A DNA stretch of 64,000 bases, from contig CACWYB010000003.1 in the NCBI GenBank assembly GCA_902765005.1, positions 310,001-374,000 on the forward strand. The letters run 5' to 3'. The translations under genes and the position numbers were made by a program. Below the pieces are notes generated by a model. That model had not been told where the DNA came from. It saw only the letters and a list, made by a program, of their open reading frames with translations, and searched no databases. Below are positions 34,350 to 42,350 of the stretch, piece by piece. The DNA comes from an uncultured Eubacteriales bacterium. Its GTDB lineage: Bacteria; Bacillota; Clostridia; Christensenellales; CAG-138. Each line of letters starts with the position of its first letter. Position 1 is the first letter of the stretch.

Positions 34350-35483
34350 TTACAGCCTCAGGTCCAGGCGCTCCCAGGGCATGTCCTGGGCGTTCTCGCC
34401 GAAGTGGCCGTAGGCGGCCAGCTTCTCGTAGATGGGCCGGCGCAGGCCGAAGCGGTTGATGATGGCCATGGGCCGAAGGTCCACGGTGTCCATGATATGG
34501 TCCTTCAGGGCGCCCACGTCGTTGATATGGGCGGTGCCGAAGTCCTCGATGCGGATGCTGGTGGGCCGGGACACGCCGATGGCGTAGGAGAGCTGGACCT
34601 CGCACCGGTCCATATAGCCCCCGGCCACGATGTTTTTCGCCAGATACCGGGCCATGTAGGCCCCGGTCCGGTCCACCTTGGTGGGGTCTTTGCCGGAGAA
34701 GGCGCCGCCGCCGTGGCGGGCATAGCCGCCGTAGGTGTCCACGATGATCTTCCGGCCCGTGAGCCCCGTGTCCCCGGCGGGCCCGCCCACCACGAAGCGG
34801 CCCGTGGGGTTGATGAAGAAGGCCGTCCAGTCGCCGATCATGGTCGCCGGCAGGGCGGGCAGGATGACCTGCTCCTTGAGCACCCGGCGCAGGGTTTCGA
34901 TGTCCATATCCTCCCGATGCTGGGCGGAGAGGACCACGGAAAGGATGCGGCTGGGGGCGTTGTCCTTATACTCCACCGTCACCTGGGATTTGCCGTCGGG
35001 GAGCAAAAAGGGCAGGGTGCCGTCCCGGCGCAGGGTCTCCAGCCGCCGGGTGAGCCGGTGGCTTAGCTCGATGGGCAGGGGCATATAATGGGCCGTTTCC
35101 CGGCAGGCGTAGCCGAACATCATGCCCTGGTCCCCCGCCCCGATCTCCAGGGGGTCCGCGTTGTCCACGCCCATGGCGATGTCCGGGGACTGGTGGTTGA
35201 GGGCCACGTCGATGACGGCGGTATGGCAGTCGAAGCCCCGGCCGGGCTCGGTGTAGCCCGTGTCCCGGATCACCCGGCGGGCGATGGCTTCATAGTCCAC
35301 CTTGGCCGTGCTGGTGATCTCCCCCATGATGTGCATGCAGTCGGTGAGGGCGGTCACCTCGCAGGCCACCCGGGCCGCCGGGTCCTGGTCCAAAATGGCG
35401 TCCAGAATGGCGTCGGAGGTCTTGTCGCAGAGTTTGTCCGGGTGTCCCCCGGTGACGGATTCAGAGGTAAAGCAAGCAGGCAT
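34350..35483 (-). CDS. metK: S-adenosylmethionine synthetase
   Basis: Makes SAM from methionine and ATP. The 377-residue protein begins MPACFTSESVTGGHPDKLCDKTSDAILD and has GAGDQGMMFGYACRET, DAKSQVT-like DGKSQVTVEY and the signature GGGAFSGKDPTKVDRTGAY. Slightly shorter than the usual 385-400. ATG 35483 has AGGAGA upstream; the frame is open 15 codons more. No SAM riboswitch is present between promoter and gene. Confidence 0.95.
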   Translation of the reverse strand: MPACFTSESVTGGHPDKLCDKTSDAILDAILDQDPAARVACEVTALTDCMHIMGEITSTAKVDYEAIARRVIRDTGYTEPGRGFDCHTAVIDVALNHQSPDIAMGVDNADPLEIGAGDQGMMFGYACRETAHYMPLPIELSHRLTRRLETLRRDGTLPFLLPDGKSQVTVEYKDNAPSRILSVVLSAQHREDMDIETLRRVLKEQVILPALPATMIGDWTAFFINPTGRFVVGGPAGDTGLTGRKIIVDTYGGYARHGGGAFSGKDPTKVDRTGAYMARYLAKNIVAGGYMDRCEVQLSYAIGVSRPTSIRIEDFGTAHINDVGALKDHIMDTVDLRPMAIINRFGLRRPIYEKLAAYGHFGENAQDMPWERLDLRL

Positions 35484-35518
35484 GTGTTCTTCTCCTGATT
35501 TCAATCGATTAGCATAGT

Positions 35519-35547
35519 ATGATACCATGTATCGCCCGGTCTGTCAA
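35519..35547 (-). promoter_or_regulatory. metK promoter
   Basis: TTGACA-N17-TATCAT on the minus strand, about 35 bases before the metK ATG. Confidence 0.8.
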
Positions 35548-35560
35548 TGATCGACAGGAT

Positions 35561-35588
35561 ACAACAAAGCGGCGGGAGTTCCCGCCGC
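35561..35588 (-). terminator. Terminator of the 5'-nucleotidase gene
   Basis: Minus-strand stem GCGGCGGG/CCCGCCGC followed by TTTGTTGT. Confidence 0.8.
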
Positions 35589-35608
35589 CTTGCCAGTGGC
35601 TAAATGGT

Positions 35609-37309
35609 TTACTCGGCCTTATCGACGATGGTGATGCGGCCCTGGCCATAGGGCTCCAGATACTCGGAACCAACGGTGCCGCCCAGCTTCTCCACGATGT
35701 AGGTGATAAGGACCTGGTTGTCCAGCATGGTGTCCTCGGAGAGGAAGGTGTTGTCAGCGAACATGGTGTAGCCGTCGCCCTTATCCTTGAGCAGGTAGTT
35801 GTGGCAGGCCACGGTGTAGGTCTTGTTGGGATCGATGGGGGCGTAGGTGCCGTCCTCCTGGAGGACCTGCACATCCTTCACCCGACGGTCGCCGGACACC
35901 TCCACGAACATCTTCTCGTCATCCTTGACCACGGTGGATTCCACGCTCATATCCACGGTGAACTTCAGGCCGGAAACCTGCAGGAAGCCGCCGGACTCGC
36001 CGGGCAGGTTGGACACGGACATCTCCAGAGCGTCCAGGATCTCCTGGCCGGTGGCCTCCACGGTGCACAGGGCGTTGCCGAAGGGATGGATCTTGATGAT
36101 CTGGCCGTAGGTGATATCGCCCGCAGGGATGGTATCCCGGATGCCGCCGCCGTTGACGAAGGCGATGTCGGTGCCGCCCATGGCCCGATAGGCATCGGCG
36201 CACAGGTCGCCCAGGTTGGTCTCCTGGCTGCGGATGATGCGGACGCCGGCGGTGGGATCATTGATGATCAGATCCACATCGGTGTGGGCCACCACGGTGT
36301 TCACCAGCTCCGCGTTCTTATCCAGAGCCGCCTTCACCACATCGCCCATGCCGTTGTCCGCCGCCAGCAGGCCGGCCGCGTCGATGAAGTCCATGGCGCT
36401 GGCGTTGATGAGCTTGGCGGAGATCTGGTCGCCGGAGATGGTCAGCATGCCCACGTTGGCCAGCTTGGTGCCGGTGGAGGAATGGATGACATCGTTGCCG
36501 TCCTTATTCTTGACCGTCACGAAATCCTTGCCGAACTCAAGCTTGAAATCCGTGTGGGAGTGGCCGTCCAGCACCACGTCGATGCCGGTGGTGTTCACGA
36601 TCACATCGGAGGACATCCAGGGAGAGCTCTGGTAGTCGGTGCCCAGGTGAGCCAGGGCGATCACATAATCGGCGCCCTCGGCGCGGGCCGCGTCCACGGT
36701 CTCCTGAACCTTGTTATACAGCTCCTGGCCGTTGTCCTTCTGGCAGAAGGAATAGAGGAAGTTGCCCTCGCTGTCCTGGAAATAGGTGGGGGTGGACTTG
36801 GTGAAGGATTCCGGCGTGTCGATGCCGATGAAGGCGATCTTCTTGCCGGCCTTTTCGATGATGGTGTAGGGCTTGAACACCGCTTCGCCGTTATCGTTGA
36901 GGAAATTGCAGCAAACGTACTGGAATTTCGCCAGGGACACGTTCTTTAAGAACTGCTCCATGCCGTAGTCGAACTCGTGGTTGCCGGGAACGGCCACGTC
37001 ATAGCCCGCCGCGTTCATCAGGTCGATGATCGCTTCGCCCTTGCTCAGGGTGCCGATCACGTCGCCCTGAACGGCATCGCCGCAGTCCACGAGAATGACC
37101 TCTTTGCCGGCCGCTTCCAAGGCGGCCTTGATGCGGGCCAGGCCGGCATAGCCGATGTTGTCGTCCACGCCACAATGCACGTCGTTGGTGTACAGGATCA
37201 CGATTTCCTTGGCGGGCTCCTCTTCCTCAGCCCGCACAAAGGAGGGCACCGCCACCATGCCAAGCAGCATGACGAGGGCCAGCAGACAAGCAAATACTCT
37301 CTTCTTCAT
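35609..37309 (-). CDS. Secreted UshA-type 5'-nucleotidase / metallophosphoesterase
   Basis: A 566-residue exported enzyme. Residues about 1-27 are a signal peptide (MKKRVFACLLALVMLLGMVAVPSFVRA, cleaved near AEE). The metallophosphatase domain has YTNDVHCG, DCGDAVQGD, GNHEFDYG, LAHLGTD and DGHSH, giving the two-metal site. The C-terminal 5'-nucleotidase domain has FVNGGGIRDTIPAGDITYG and the KTYTVACHNYLL segment. It should release nucleosides and phosphate from external nucleotides. No wall anchor or membrane helix is visible at the C-terminus. ATG 37309 follows AGAGGAGG. Confidence 0.92.
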   Translation of the reverse strand: MKKRVFACLLALVMLLGMVAVPSFVRAEEEEPAKEIVILYTNDVHCGVDDNIGYAGLARIKAALEAAGKEVILVDCGDAVQGDVIGTLSKGEAIIDLMNAAGYDVAVPGNHEFDYGMEQFLKNVSLAKFQYVCCNFLNDNGEAVFKPYTIIEKAGKKIAFIGIDTPESFTKSTPTYFQDSEGNFLYSFCQKDNGQELYNKVQETVDAARAEGADYVIALAHLGTDYQSSPWMSSDVIVNTTGIDVVLDGHSHTDFKLEFGKDFVTVKNKDGNDVIHSSTGTKLANVGMLTISGDQISAKLINASAMDFIDAAGLLAADNGMGDVVKAALDKNAELVNTVVAHTDVDLIINDPTAGVRIIRSQETNLGDLCADAYRAMGGTDIAFVNGGGIRDTIPAGDITYGQIIKIHPFGNALCTVEATGQEILDALEMSVSNLPGESGGFLQVSGLKFTVDMSVESTVVKDDEKMFVEVSGDRRVKDVQVLQEDGTYAPIDPNKTYTVACHNYLLKDKGDGYTMFADNTFLSEDTMLDNQVLITYIVEKLGGTVGSEYLEPYGQGRITIVDKAE

Positions 37310-37351
37310 AGTAATCCTCCTCTTTAGTTTGTGCTTCCACACAACGTATTC

Positions 37352-37380
37352 AGTATACCACATCTCCCCGCCGCTTTCAA
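37352..37380 (-). promoter_or_regulatory. 5'-nucleotidase promoter
   Basis: TTGAAA-N17-TATACT on the minus strand, about 43 bases upstream of the ATG. Confidence 0.75.
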
Positions 37381-37389
37381 CCTAAATCC

Positions 37390-37425
37390 AAAAAGGAATG
37401 CGCCCGCCGGGGAGAAGGCGGGCGC
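37390..37425 (-). terminator. Terminator of the cytidylate-kinase-like gene
   Basis: Minus-strand stem GCGCCCGCC/GGCGGGCGC followed by ATTCCTTTTTGG, immediately after the stop. Confidence 0.8.
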
Positions 37426-37429
37426 CGGC

Positions 37430-38035
37430 TCATTCCGGATCGGCCAGGGAAACGATCAGGTCCACGCACTTCTCGATGCCCAGCTTGCCGCTGTTCAAAG
37501 AGAGATCGTAGTTCCGGGCGTCGCCCCAGGTCCGGTCCGTAAAGTGCTTGTAGTTCACGGCGCGCTTGGTGTCCTTCTCCTTCAGGCGCACCTCGGGCTT
37601 CTTTTCGCTCTCGCCGTAGAGCCGGACGATCCGCTCGGCCTTGAACGCTTCGTCCGCGTGGATGAACACATGGAGGGCGTCCTCCCGGTCCTTGAGGATA
37701 TAGTCGGCGCACCGGCCCACGATCACGCAGGGGCCCTGCTCCGCCACCTCCAAGATGACCTTGCGCTGGACCACATAGAGGAAGTCGTACACGCTCATGC
37801 CCCCCATGGTGCCGTGGGTGCCGGTGTAGGTGGAGAGCAGGGACAGCAGGGATTTGCCGGGGGAATACTCCCCGTACTCCTCCACATAGTTGGGGTCGAA
37901 GCCGGTCTTCTCCGCCACGGTCTTGATGAGTTCCTTATCGTAATAGGGGTACCCCAGCCGCTCGGCCACGGCATGGCCGATGGTCCGGCCGCCGCTGCCG
38001 AATTCCCGGCTGATGGTGATGATCGTCTTTTTCAC
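37430..38035 (-). CDS. Cytidylate kinase-like family protein
   Basis: A 201-residue P-loop protein of the cytidylate-kinase-like family. The loop is ISREFGSGGRTIG, followed by GYPYYDKELIK, VIVGRCADYILKD and FIHADEAFKAERIVRLYG. The family's substrate is not established; it differs from true Cmk by the long insert after the P-loop. The frame is open from a TTG at 38053, but GGGAGGTG is placed 7 bases before GTG 38035, which I take as the start. It has its own promoter and terminator. Confidence 0.82.
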   Translation of the reverse strand: MKKTIITISREFGSGGRTIGHAVAERLGYPYYDKELIKTVAEKTGFDPNYVEEYGEYSPGKSLLSLLSTYTGTHGTMGGMSVYDFLYVVQRKVILEVAEQGPCVIVGRCADYILKDREDALHVFIHADEAFKAERIVRLYGESEKKPEVRLKEKDTKRAVNYKHFTDRTWGDARNYDLSLNSGKLGIEKCVDLIVSLADPE

Positions 38036-38096
38036 GAAGCGCACCTCCCGCAATAGTCTCGTTTGGAAGGACGGGGCCGCCCCCTCCTTCAGGGAT

Positions 38097-38126
38097 AGTA
38101 TACTTTTTTTCCGTGGTCAACGTCAA
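38097..38126 (-). promoter_or_regulatory. Promoter of the cytidylate-kinase-like gene
   Basis: TTGACG-N18-TATACT on the minus strand, directly after the terminator of the candidate RNA. Confidence 0.72.
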
Positions 38127-38132
38127 GGGGCA

Positions 38133-38361
38133 AGAAAAAAAGAACGGGCAAACCCGTCCTTTGAAAAAGAGCATCGGCACGTCGAAAGAGGGAATCGAGA
38201 TGCTTCAGAGACGACCTGGAGGGGTCGGGTCCAATGATTGAGCGATCAACTGGAGGAGGCAATCGTGGGACTCTTGCGTGCCGATGCTGTTTTCATCCCC
38301 TCGCCCCAAAGCGATGGATGAAAGAAAATGTCCCGCGCAGGCGTGCTTTGCGCGTGACACT
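38133..38361 (-). ncRNA. Candidate small RNA with CCUCC (anti-Shine-Dalgarno) motifs
   Basis: An intergenic minus-strand unit of about 229 nt with its own near-consensus promoter and a U-rich terminator (stem ACGGG/CCCGT then TTCTTTTTTTC, 38133-38156). No plausible ORF fills it. Predicted 5' to 3': hairpin CGCGCA/TGCGCG; hairpin TTTCATCC/GGATGAAA; an 11-pair stem GCATCGGCACG/CGTGCCGATGC (38277-38287 with 38170-38180) enclosing about 95 nt. That loop contains CCTCCTCC (38252-38259), CCCCTCC (38218-38224) and CCCTC (38188-38192). It does not match the cores of SRP RNA, tmRNA, RNase P or 6S RNA. Confidence 0.6.
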
Positions 38362-38367
38362 GCTGTC

Positions 38368-38395
38368 ATTGTAACAAACGGGTCACTCATGTCAA
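38368..38395 (-). promoter_or_regulatory. Promoter of the candidate small RNA
   Basis: TTGACA-N16-TACAAT on the minus strand. The remaining gap 38396-38478 is AT-rich and otherwise empty. Confidence 0.75.
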
Positions 38396-38478
38396 TGTAC
38401 GAAACGGAGGAAAACCGCGGGTAATCGATTGCATACTCAAAATTTTTTAATTATTTTAACCGAACGCCCTCCCTGAAC

Positions 38479-38514
38479 CAAAAAGAAAAAGGCCACCCCG
38501 GGGGGATGGCCTTT
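38479..38514 (-). terminator. Terminator of lrp-pntAB
   Basis: Minus-strand stem GGCCATCCCC/GGGGTGGCC followed by TTTTTCTTTTT, 12 bases after the pntB stop. Confidence 0.88.
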
Positions 38515-38525
38515 CGTTGTTCGGA

Positions 38526-39956
38526 TCAGAGCATGTCCTTGAGCCGGGTCACGCTCTCCTTGGCGTCGCCGATGAGCAGCGCCACGCCCTCCGTCCGCTC
38601 ATACAGCGGGTTGGGCACGCCGGCATAGCCGGGGTTCAGGTCGAAGTTGCAGATGATCACGTTCTGGCAGTCGCCCACGTTCAGCACCGGCATGCCGTAG
38701 ATGGGCGTGCCCTCGGCGGTGTTGGCCGCCGGGTTCATCACGTCGTTGGCGCCGATGACCAAGGTCACGTCCGCGGCCTTGAAGTCGTCGTTGATATCCT
38801 CCATCTGGAACAGGTCCTCATAGGGGATATCCACCTCGCACAGCAGCACGTTCATATGCCCGGGCATCCGGCCCGCCACGGGATGGATGGCGAAGCGCAC
38901 CTGGGCGCCGTGGGCCTCCAGGGCATCCTTCAGCTCCCGGACCGCGTACTGGGCCTGGGAGAGGGCCATGCCGTAGCCGGGGACGATGATCACGTTCTTG
39001 GCGGCCTTGAAGGCGTCGAAGACCTGCTGCTCCACGGCGGCCTTGTCCACCGCGGGGGCTTCGGCTTTGGCCTCTTCCACAGGGGCTTCCGCCGGCTTCT
39101 CCTCCACGGGGGCCTCCGCCTTGGGGGCGGCGGACACGGTGGTGGCGCCGGTGAGGATGGCCGCCAGCTTCCGGTTCATGGCCCGGCACATGACCTCGGT
39201 GAGGATCAGGCCGGAGGCGCCCACGATGCCGCCCACCGCCACCAGCAGGGGCTCACCGATGGCCATGCCCGCAATGCCCCCCGCCACGCCGGACAGGGAG
39301 TTGAGGAGGCTGATGGTGATGGGCATATCCGCACCGCCAACCCGCAGCACGAACAGCCAGCCGAAGGCGCCGGCCAGGATCGCCGTGAGCAGGGTGAACA
39401 GGATCAGCATGCCGTTGTTCCCCTGGAAGAGCACCAGGGGGATGAGGCAAAGCACAGCCAGCAGGGCGCTGACGAGGATCAGGGCCTTGTGCCCTTTGAG
39501 GATCACGGGCCGCTGGTTGAACCACTTGGCCAGCTTCCCCGCCGCCAGGACGCTGCCCAGCAGGGTGACCATGCCGATGATGAGGGCGATGCCCGCGGTG
39601 ACCGCCTCAAAGGCGCCCACGGCCTTGCCGTCGGTGAGGGTGACCGCCGCCACCAGGGCGGAGGCCGCGCCGCCGAAGCCGTTGAGCATGGCCACGGTCT
39701 GGGGCATTTCGATCATCTTCACCCTTTTGGCCAGGATCGCCCCGGCGACGGCCGCCGGCACCAGGCCCACCAGGAGCCAGAGCCACTTGCCGCCAAAGTC
39801 ATAGCGGATCACGGTGAGGGCGATGGCCGCCGCCATGCAGGCGCAGGAGAGAAGGTTGCCCCACAGGGCGCTCTTCACCTTGCTCATCAGGGAGATGCCC
39901 AGCAGCACCAGCCCGGCCAGAACGATGCAGAGGATGTAGTACACGGAATCGATCAT
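38526..39956 (-). CDS. pntB: NAD(P) transhydrogenase subunit beta
   Basis: Membrane and NADP(H)-binding subunit of the proton-translocating transhydrogenase. The 476-residue protein has about nine helices in residues 1-270, then an Ala/Glu/Pro-rich linker (about 280-320), then the dIII domain with VPGYGMALSQAQ, HPVAGRMPGHMNVLL, GANDVMNPAA and the C-terminal DAKESVTRL. The enzyme couples proton flow to hydride transfer between NAD(H) and NADP(H). The ATG overlaps the preceding stop as ATGA. Confidence 0.95.
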   Translation of the reverse strand: MIDSVYYILCIVLAGLVLLGISLMSKVKSALWGNLLSCACMAAAIALTVIRYDFGGKWLWLLVGLVPAAVAGAILAKRVKMIEMPQTVAMLNGFGGAASALVAAVTLTDGKAVGAFEAVTAGIALIIGMVTLLGSVLAAGKLAKWFNQRPVILKGHKALILVSALLAVLCLIPLVLFQGNNGMLILFTLLTAILAGAFGWLFVLRVGGADMPITISLLNSLSGVAGGIAGMAIGEPLLVAVGGIVGASGLILTEVMCRAMNRKLAAILTGATTVSAAPKAEAPVEEKPAEAPVEEAKAEAPAVDKAAVEQQVFDAFKAAKNVIIVPGYGMALSQAQYAVRELKDALEAHGAQVRFAIHPVAGRMPGHMNVLLCEVDIPYEDLFQMEDINDDFKAADVTLVIGANDVMNPAANTAEGTPIYGMPVLNVGDCQNVIICNFDLNPGYAGVPNPLYERTEGVALLIGDAKESVTRLKDML

Positions 39957-40252
39957 GCTTCCTTCTCCTCCTTCTCCTTCCTGTGGCCGAACATGAGGAG
40001 CATCCGGTGGGTCACCAGGAAGCCGCCCGCCACGTTGAGCATGGCAAGGGCGATGGCGAGGACCGCCAGCACCTTGCTGCCCGTATAGGCCGCGGTGGCC
40101 ACAGCGATCATGGCGCCCAGCACGGTGACGCCGGAAAGGGCGTTCATGCCGGACATGAGGGGCGTGTGCAGCAGGCTCGGCACATTTTTAATGAGCACGT
40201 AGCCCAGCACGCTGGACACGATGAAAATGCCCACAAGGATCAGCGGATGCAA
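39953..40252 (-). CDS. NAD(P) transhydrogenase, small membrane alpha-2 subunit
   Basis: A 99-residue protein with three helices and the family's KNVPSLLHTPLMSGMNALSGVTVLGA segment. It is the membrane half of PntA encoded separately, giving a three-subunit enzyme as in Rhodospirillum. Located between alpha-1 and beta, overlapping pntB by four bases. Confidence 0.94.
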   Translation of the reverse strand: MHPLILVGIFIVSSVLGYVLIKNVPSLLHTPLMSGMNALSGVTVLGAMIAVATAAYTGSKVLAVLAIALAMLNVAGGFLVTHRMLLMFGHRKEKEEKEA

Positions 40253-40263
40253 GGGATACCTCC

Positions 40264-41424
40264 TTATTTGAGGCCCATGGCCTCGAGAGCGCCGGCGTGG
40301 ACGATCTCGCCGTTGAGGGTGACCAGGATGGACTTGACGATCTCGTCGTTCATATCCAGCTGGATCTTGCCGTCATGGGTGAGGAACTTGGTCAGGTTGT
40401 AGATGTTCTGGGCGAACATCCAGGTGGAGCTGGCGGCCAGCATGCCGGGGATGTTCTTGATGCCTTCCAGCACCACGCCGTGCTTCACTTCCCGGGTGCC
40501 CGGAGGGGTGATGGCGCAGTTGCCGCCCTGGTCGATGGCGATATCCACGATGACGGAGCCTTCCTTCATGGTCTGCACCATCTCGTCGGTGATGACCACG
40601 GGGGCGAGCTTGCCGGGGATCAACGCGGAGCAGAAGACCACGTCCATGTTGGGCAGGACGGCGGCCAACGCTTCCCGCTCACGAAGCAGGGTGGCTTCGG
40701 GGAGCTTCTGGGCATAGCCGCCCGGGGCGATGGCTTCCTCGGCGGGCACGCCCAGCTCCACGGGCTTGGCGCCCAGGGACTTGGCCTGCTCCATGGCCGC
40801 GGGACGGATGTCGGCGGCGTAGGTGACCGCGCCCAGGCGCTTGGCGGTGGCCAGGGCCTGCAGGCCCGCCACGCCCACGCCGATGACCAGCACGTTGCAG
40901 GGTTTGATCATGCCCACGGCGCAGAAGATCTGGGGCATGAACTTCTCCAGGTCGGAGGCGGCCATGAGCATGCCCTTATAGCCGGCCACGGTGCTCATGG
41001 ACGTGAGGGCGTCCATGTTCTGGGCCCGGGAGATACGGGGCACGCCGTCCAGCGTCAGGCCGATGACGCCCTTCTTGGCCATGTCCTTCACCATCTGGTG
41101 GTTCACGGGAGAGGCGGGATGGATGAAGGTGATGATGTACTGGCCCGCATGCATCATGTCGATCTCGGAGCAGCCCTTCTCCTCGTTGAACAGAGGCTCC
41201 TTGACCTTCAGGATCACGTCCGCGCGCTTGTACAGATCCGCCACGTCCGCCACCATCTCGGCGCCGGCCGCCGCATAGTCGGCGTCAGCGAAGAACGCGC
41301 CCACACCGGCGCCGTTCTCCACCAGCACCGTGGCGCCGTCCTTCACGAACTTGCCGACGGTTTCCGGGGTAGCTGCCACACGGCGCTCGCCGTGCATAAT
41401 CTCTTTGGGGATACCGATGATCAT
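40264..41424 (-). CDS. pntA: NAD(P) transhydrogenase subunit alpha-1 (NAD-binding)
   Basis: The soluble dI domain that binds NAD(H), 386 residues. MIIGIPKEIMHGERRVAATPETV and the Rossmann loop VIGVGVAGLQALATAKRLGA are shared with alanine dehydrogenase, but the adjacent membrane subunits identify the transhydrogenase. No membrane helices of its own. Follows the Lrp-type regulator by 31 bp. Confidence 0.94.
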   Translation of the reverse strand: MIIGIPKEIMHGERRVAATPETVGKFVKDGATVLVENGAGVGAFFADADYAAAGAEMVADVADLYKRADVILKVKEPLFNEEKGCSEIDMMHAGQYIITFIHPASPVNHQMVKDMAKKGVIGLTLDGVPRISRAQNMDALTSMSTVAGYKGMLMAASDLEKFMPQIFCAVGMIKPCNVLVIGVGVAGLQALATAKRLGAVTYAADIRPAAMEQAKSLGAKPVELGVPAEEAIAPGGYAQKLPEATLLREREALAAVLPNMDVVFCSALIPGKLAPVVITDEMVQTMKEGSVIVDIAIDQGGNCAITPPGTREVKHGVVLEGIKNIPGMLAASSTWMFAQNIYNLTKFLTHDGKIQLDMNDEIVKSILVTLNGEIVHAGALEAMGLK

Positions 41425-41455
41425 TTGATTTACCTCCGTTTACATTTTTTTAGGT

Positions 41456-41911
41456 TTATTTCGTCGCTTCCGGCAGGGGGGACAGCACGTTTTTGTCCGT
41501 CCTGAGCACCAGATGCGTCCGTGTCTTGCTGACGCCAGGGATCCGCTTGATGTCCTCCAGCACCCCGGTGAGCGTGCTGGTGGAGGCGGTGACCACATGG
41601 AGCAGGAAATCGAAATCCCCGGCCATGTAGTAGCACTGGATGATGTCCTTGTGGCCGTTGATCGTGCGCACGAACCCCTCCACATACTTGGGGTGCTCCA
41701 TGCCCACGGAGATGAAGGCGGACACGTCCCGCCCCATGACGGCCTCACTAAAAATAGCGGTGTACCGCTCGATACAGCCGCTGTTCTCCATTTTACGCAT
41801 GCGTTCGATCACCGCCGAGGTGGAAAGGTTCACCCGCTCGGCAATGGAGGAAGCATTCATTCTGGCGTTCTCCTGCAGGCAAGTCAGAATCTGAATATCC
41901 GTTCTGTCCAC
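41456..41911 (-). CDS. Lrp/AsnC family transcriptional regulator
   Basis: A 151-residue one-component regulator: N-terminal helix-turn-helix (DIQILTCLQENARMNASSIAERVNLSTSAVIERMRKME) and a C-terminal RAM/AsnC ligand-binding domain (CYYMAGDFDFLLHVV). The frame opens at ATG 41941, but that ATG overlaps the -10 of a TTGAAT-N17-TATAAT promoter, so its mRNA would start downstream. GTG 41911, preceded by CGGAG and giving the canonical start (V)DRTDIQIL, is preferred. Heads the pntA-pntB operon, so it probably controls transhydrogenase and itself; the ligand is unknown. Confidence 0.88.
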   Translation of the reverse strand: MDRTDIQILTCLQENARMNASSIAERVNLSTSAVIERMRKMENSGCIERYTAIFSEAVMGRDVSAFISVGMEHPKYVEGFVRTINGHKDIIQCYYMAGDFDFLLHVVTASTSTLTGVLEDIKRIPGVSKTRTHLVLRTDKNVLSPLPEATK

Positions 41912-41939
41912 GATCTTCACGCTCCGTATTTTTTTCTTC

Positions 41940-41968
41940 ATTATATTTTAGATGGCGCAATAATTCAA
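41940..41968 (-). promoter_or_regulatory. Promoter of lrp-pnt operon with AT-rich inverted repeat
   Basis: TTGAAT-N17-TATAAT on the minus strand. AATAA/TTATT half-sites around the -35 could bind the Lrp protein. The -10 overlaps the apparent ATG 41941 and thus moves the true start downstream. Confidence 0.7.
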
Positions 41969-42058
41969 GTTATTCATGCTTATTAGCGAAATGTTTTTGT
42001 TATTCTGTATCTGACAGCATTTCTTCCTGCCATCATCGGCATATGGCTCCTTATCCCG

Positions 42059-42096
42059 AAAAAAATTCGCAGGAATCCCTGCACCCTCCGGGATTC
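42059..42096 (-). terminator. Terminator-like hairpin upstream of the lrp promoter
   Basis: Minus-strand GAATCCC/GGGATTC stem with a 10-base loop, then CTGCGAATTTTTTTC. No gene lies upstream on this strand. Just after it is AAGGAG-N4-ATG (42042) opening a 19-codon frame that ends at 41983. Confidence 0.55.
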
Positions 42097-42156
42097 TTTG
42101 CCTCATTTCCCCTTTTCCCCGAAAGAAAAAGCATGCCAAATCCTCCGAAAAAGGGC

Positions 42157-42185
42157 TTGACTTTTTCCTGCGCCAATGCTAATAT
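42157..42185 (+). promoter_or_regulatory. tRNA-Pro promoter
   Basis: TTGACT-N17-TAATAT, about 30 bases upstream of the mature tRNA 5' end. Confidence 0.82.
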
Positions 42186-42215
42186 ACACAAGGTCAACAG
42201 ACCAACCGCATATTT

Positions 42216-42292
42216 CTGGGTGTAGCGCAGTTTGGTAGCGTGCTTGAATGGGGTTCAAGAGGCCGGAAGTTCAAATCTTCTCACCCAGACCA
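42216..42292 (+). tRNA. tRNA-Pro (anticodon GGG)
   Basis: Folds as a 77-nt tRNA with encoded CCA: acceptor CTGGGTG/CACCCAG, discriminator A, D-arm with GCGCAGTTTGGTAGC, anticodon stem CTTGA/TCAAG with loop ATGGGGT (anticodon GGG, followed by G37), and T-arm with TTCAAAT. C1-G72 and A73 fit tRNA-Pro. It reads CCC/CCU codons. Single gene with own promoter and terminator. Confidence 0.95.
42251..42265 (+). repeat. Source of an inverted 15-nt copy (inside tRNA-Pro)
   Basis: GGGTTCAAGAGGCCG covers the 3' part of the anticodon loop, the stem and the variable arm. Its exact reverse complement is at 42351-42365. Confidence 0.8.
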
Positions 42293-42336
42293 AACAAACG
42301 AGGCAGGATGATTTCCTGCCTTGTTTGTTTATTGTG
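42292..42336 (+). terminator. tRNA-Pro terminator
   Basis: About 16-pair stem with core GGCAGGA/TCCTGCC (42302-42320), ending in TTGTTTGTTTATTG. Confidence 0.88.
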
Positions 42337-42350
42337 GATAAATGAGCTTT

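Noticed and set aside
35484-35547. SAM riboswitch before metK
   Set aside because: The promoter lies about 35 bp from the ATG, leaving no room for an aptamer.
38133-38361. SRP, RNase P, tmRNA or 6S RNA
   Set aside because: None of their conserved cores is present, and the 5' and 3' ends do not pair as 6S requires.
40264-41424. Alanine dehydrogenase
   Set aside because: The fold is shared, but the two following membrane subunits identify transhydrogenase alpha-1.
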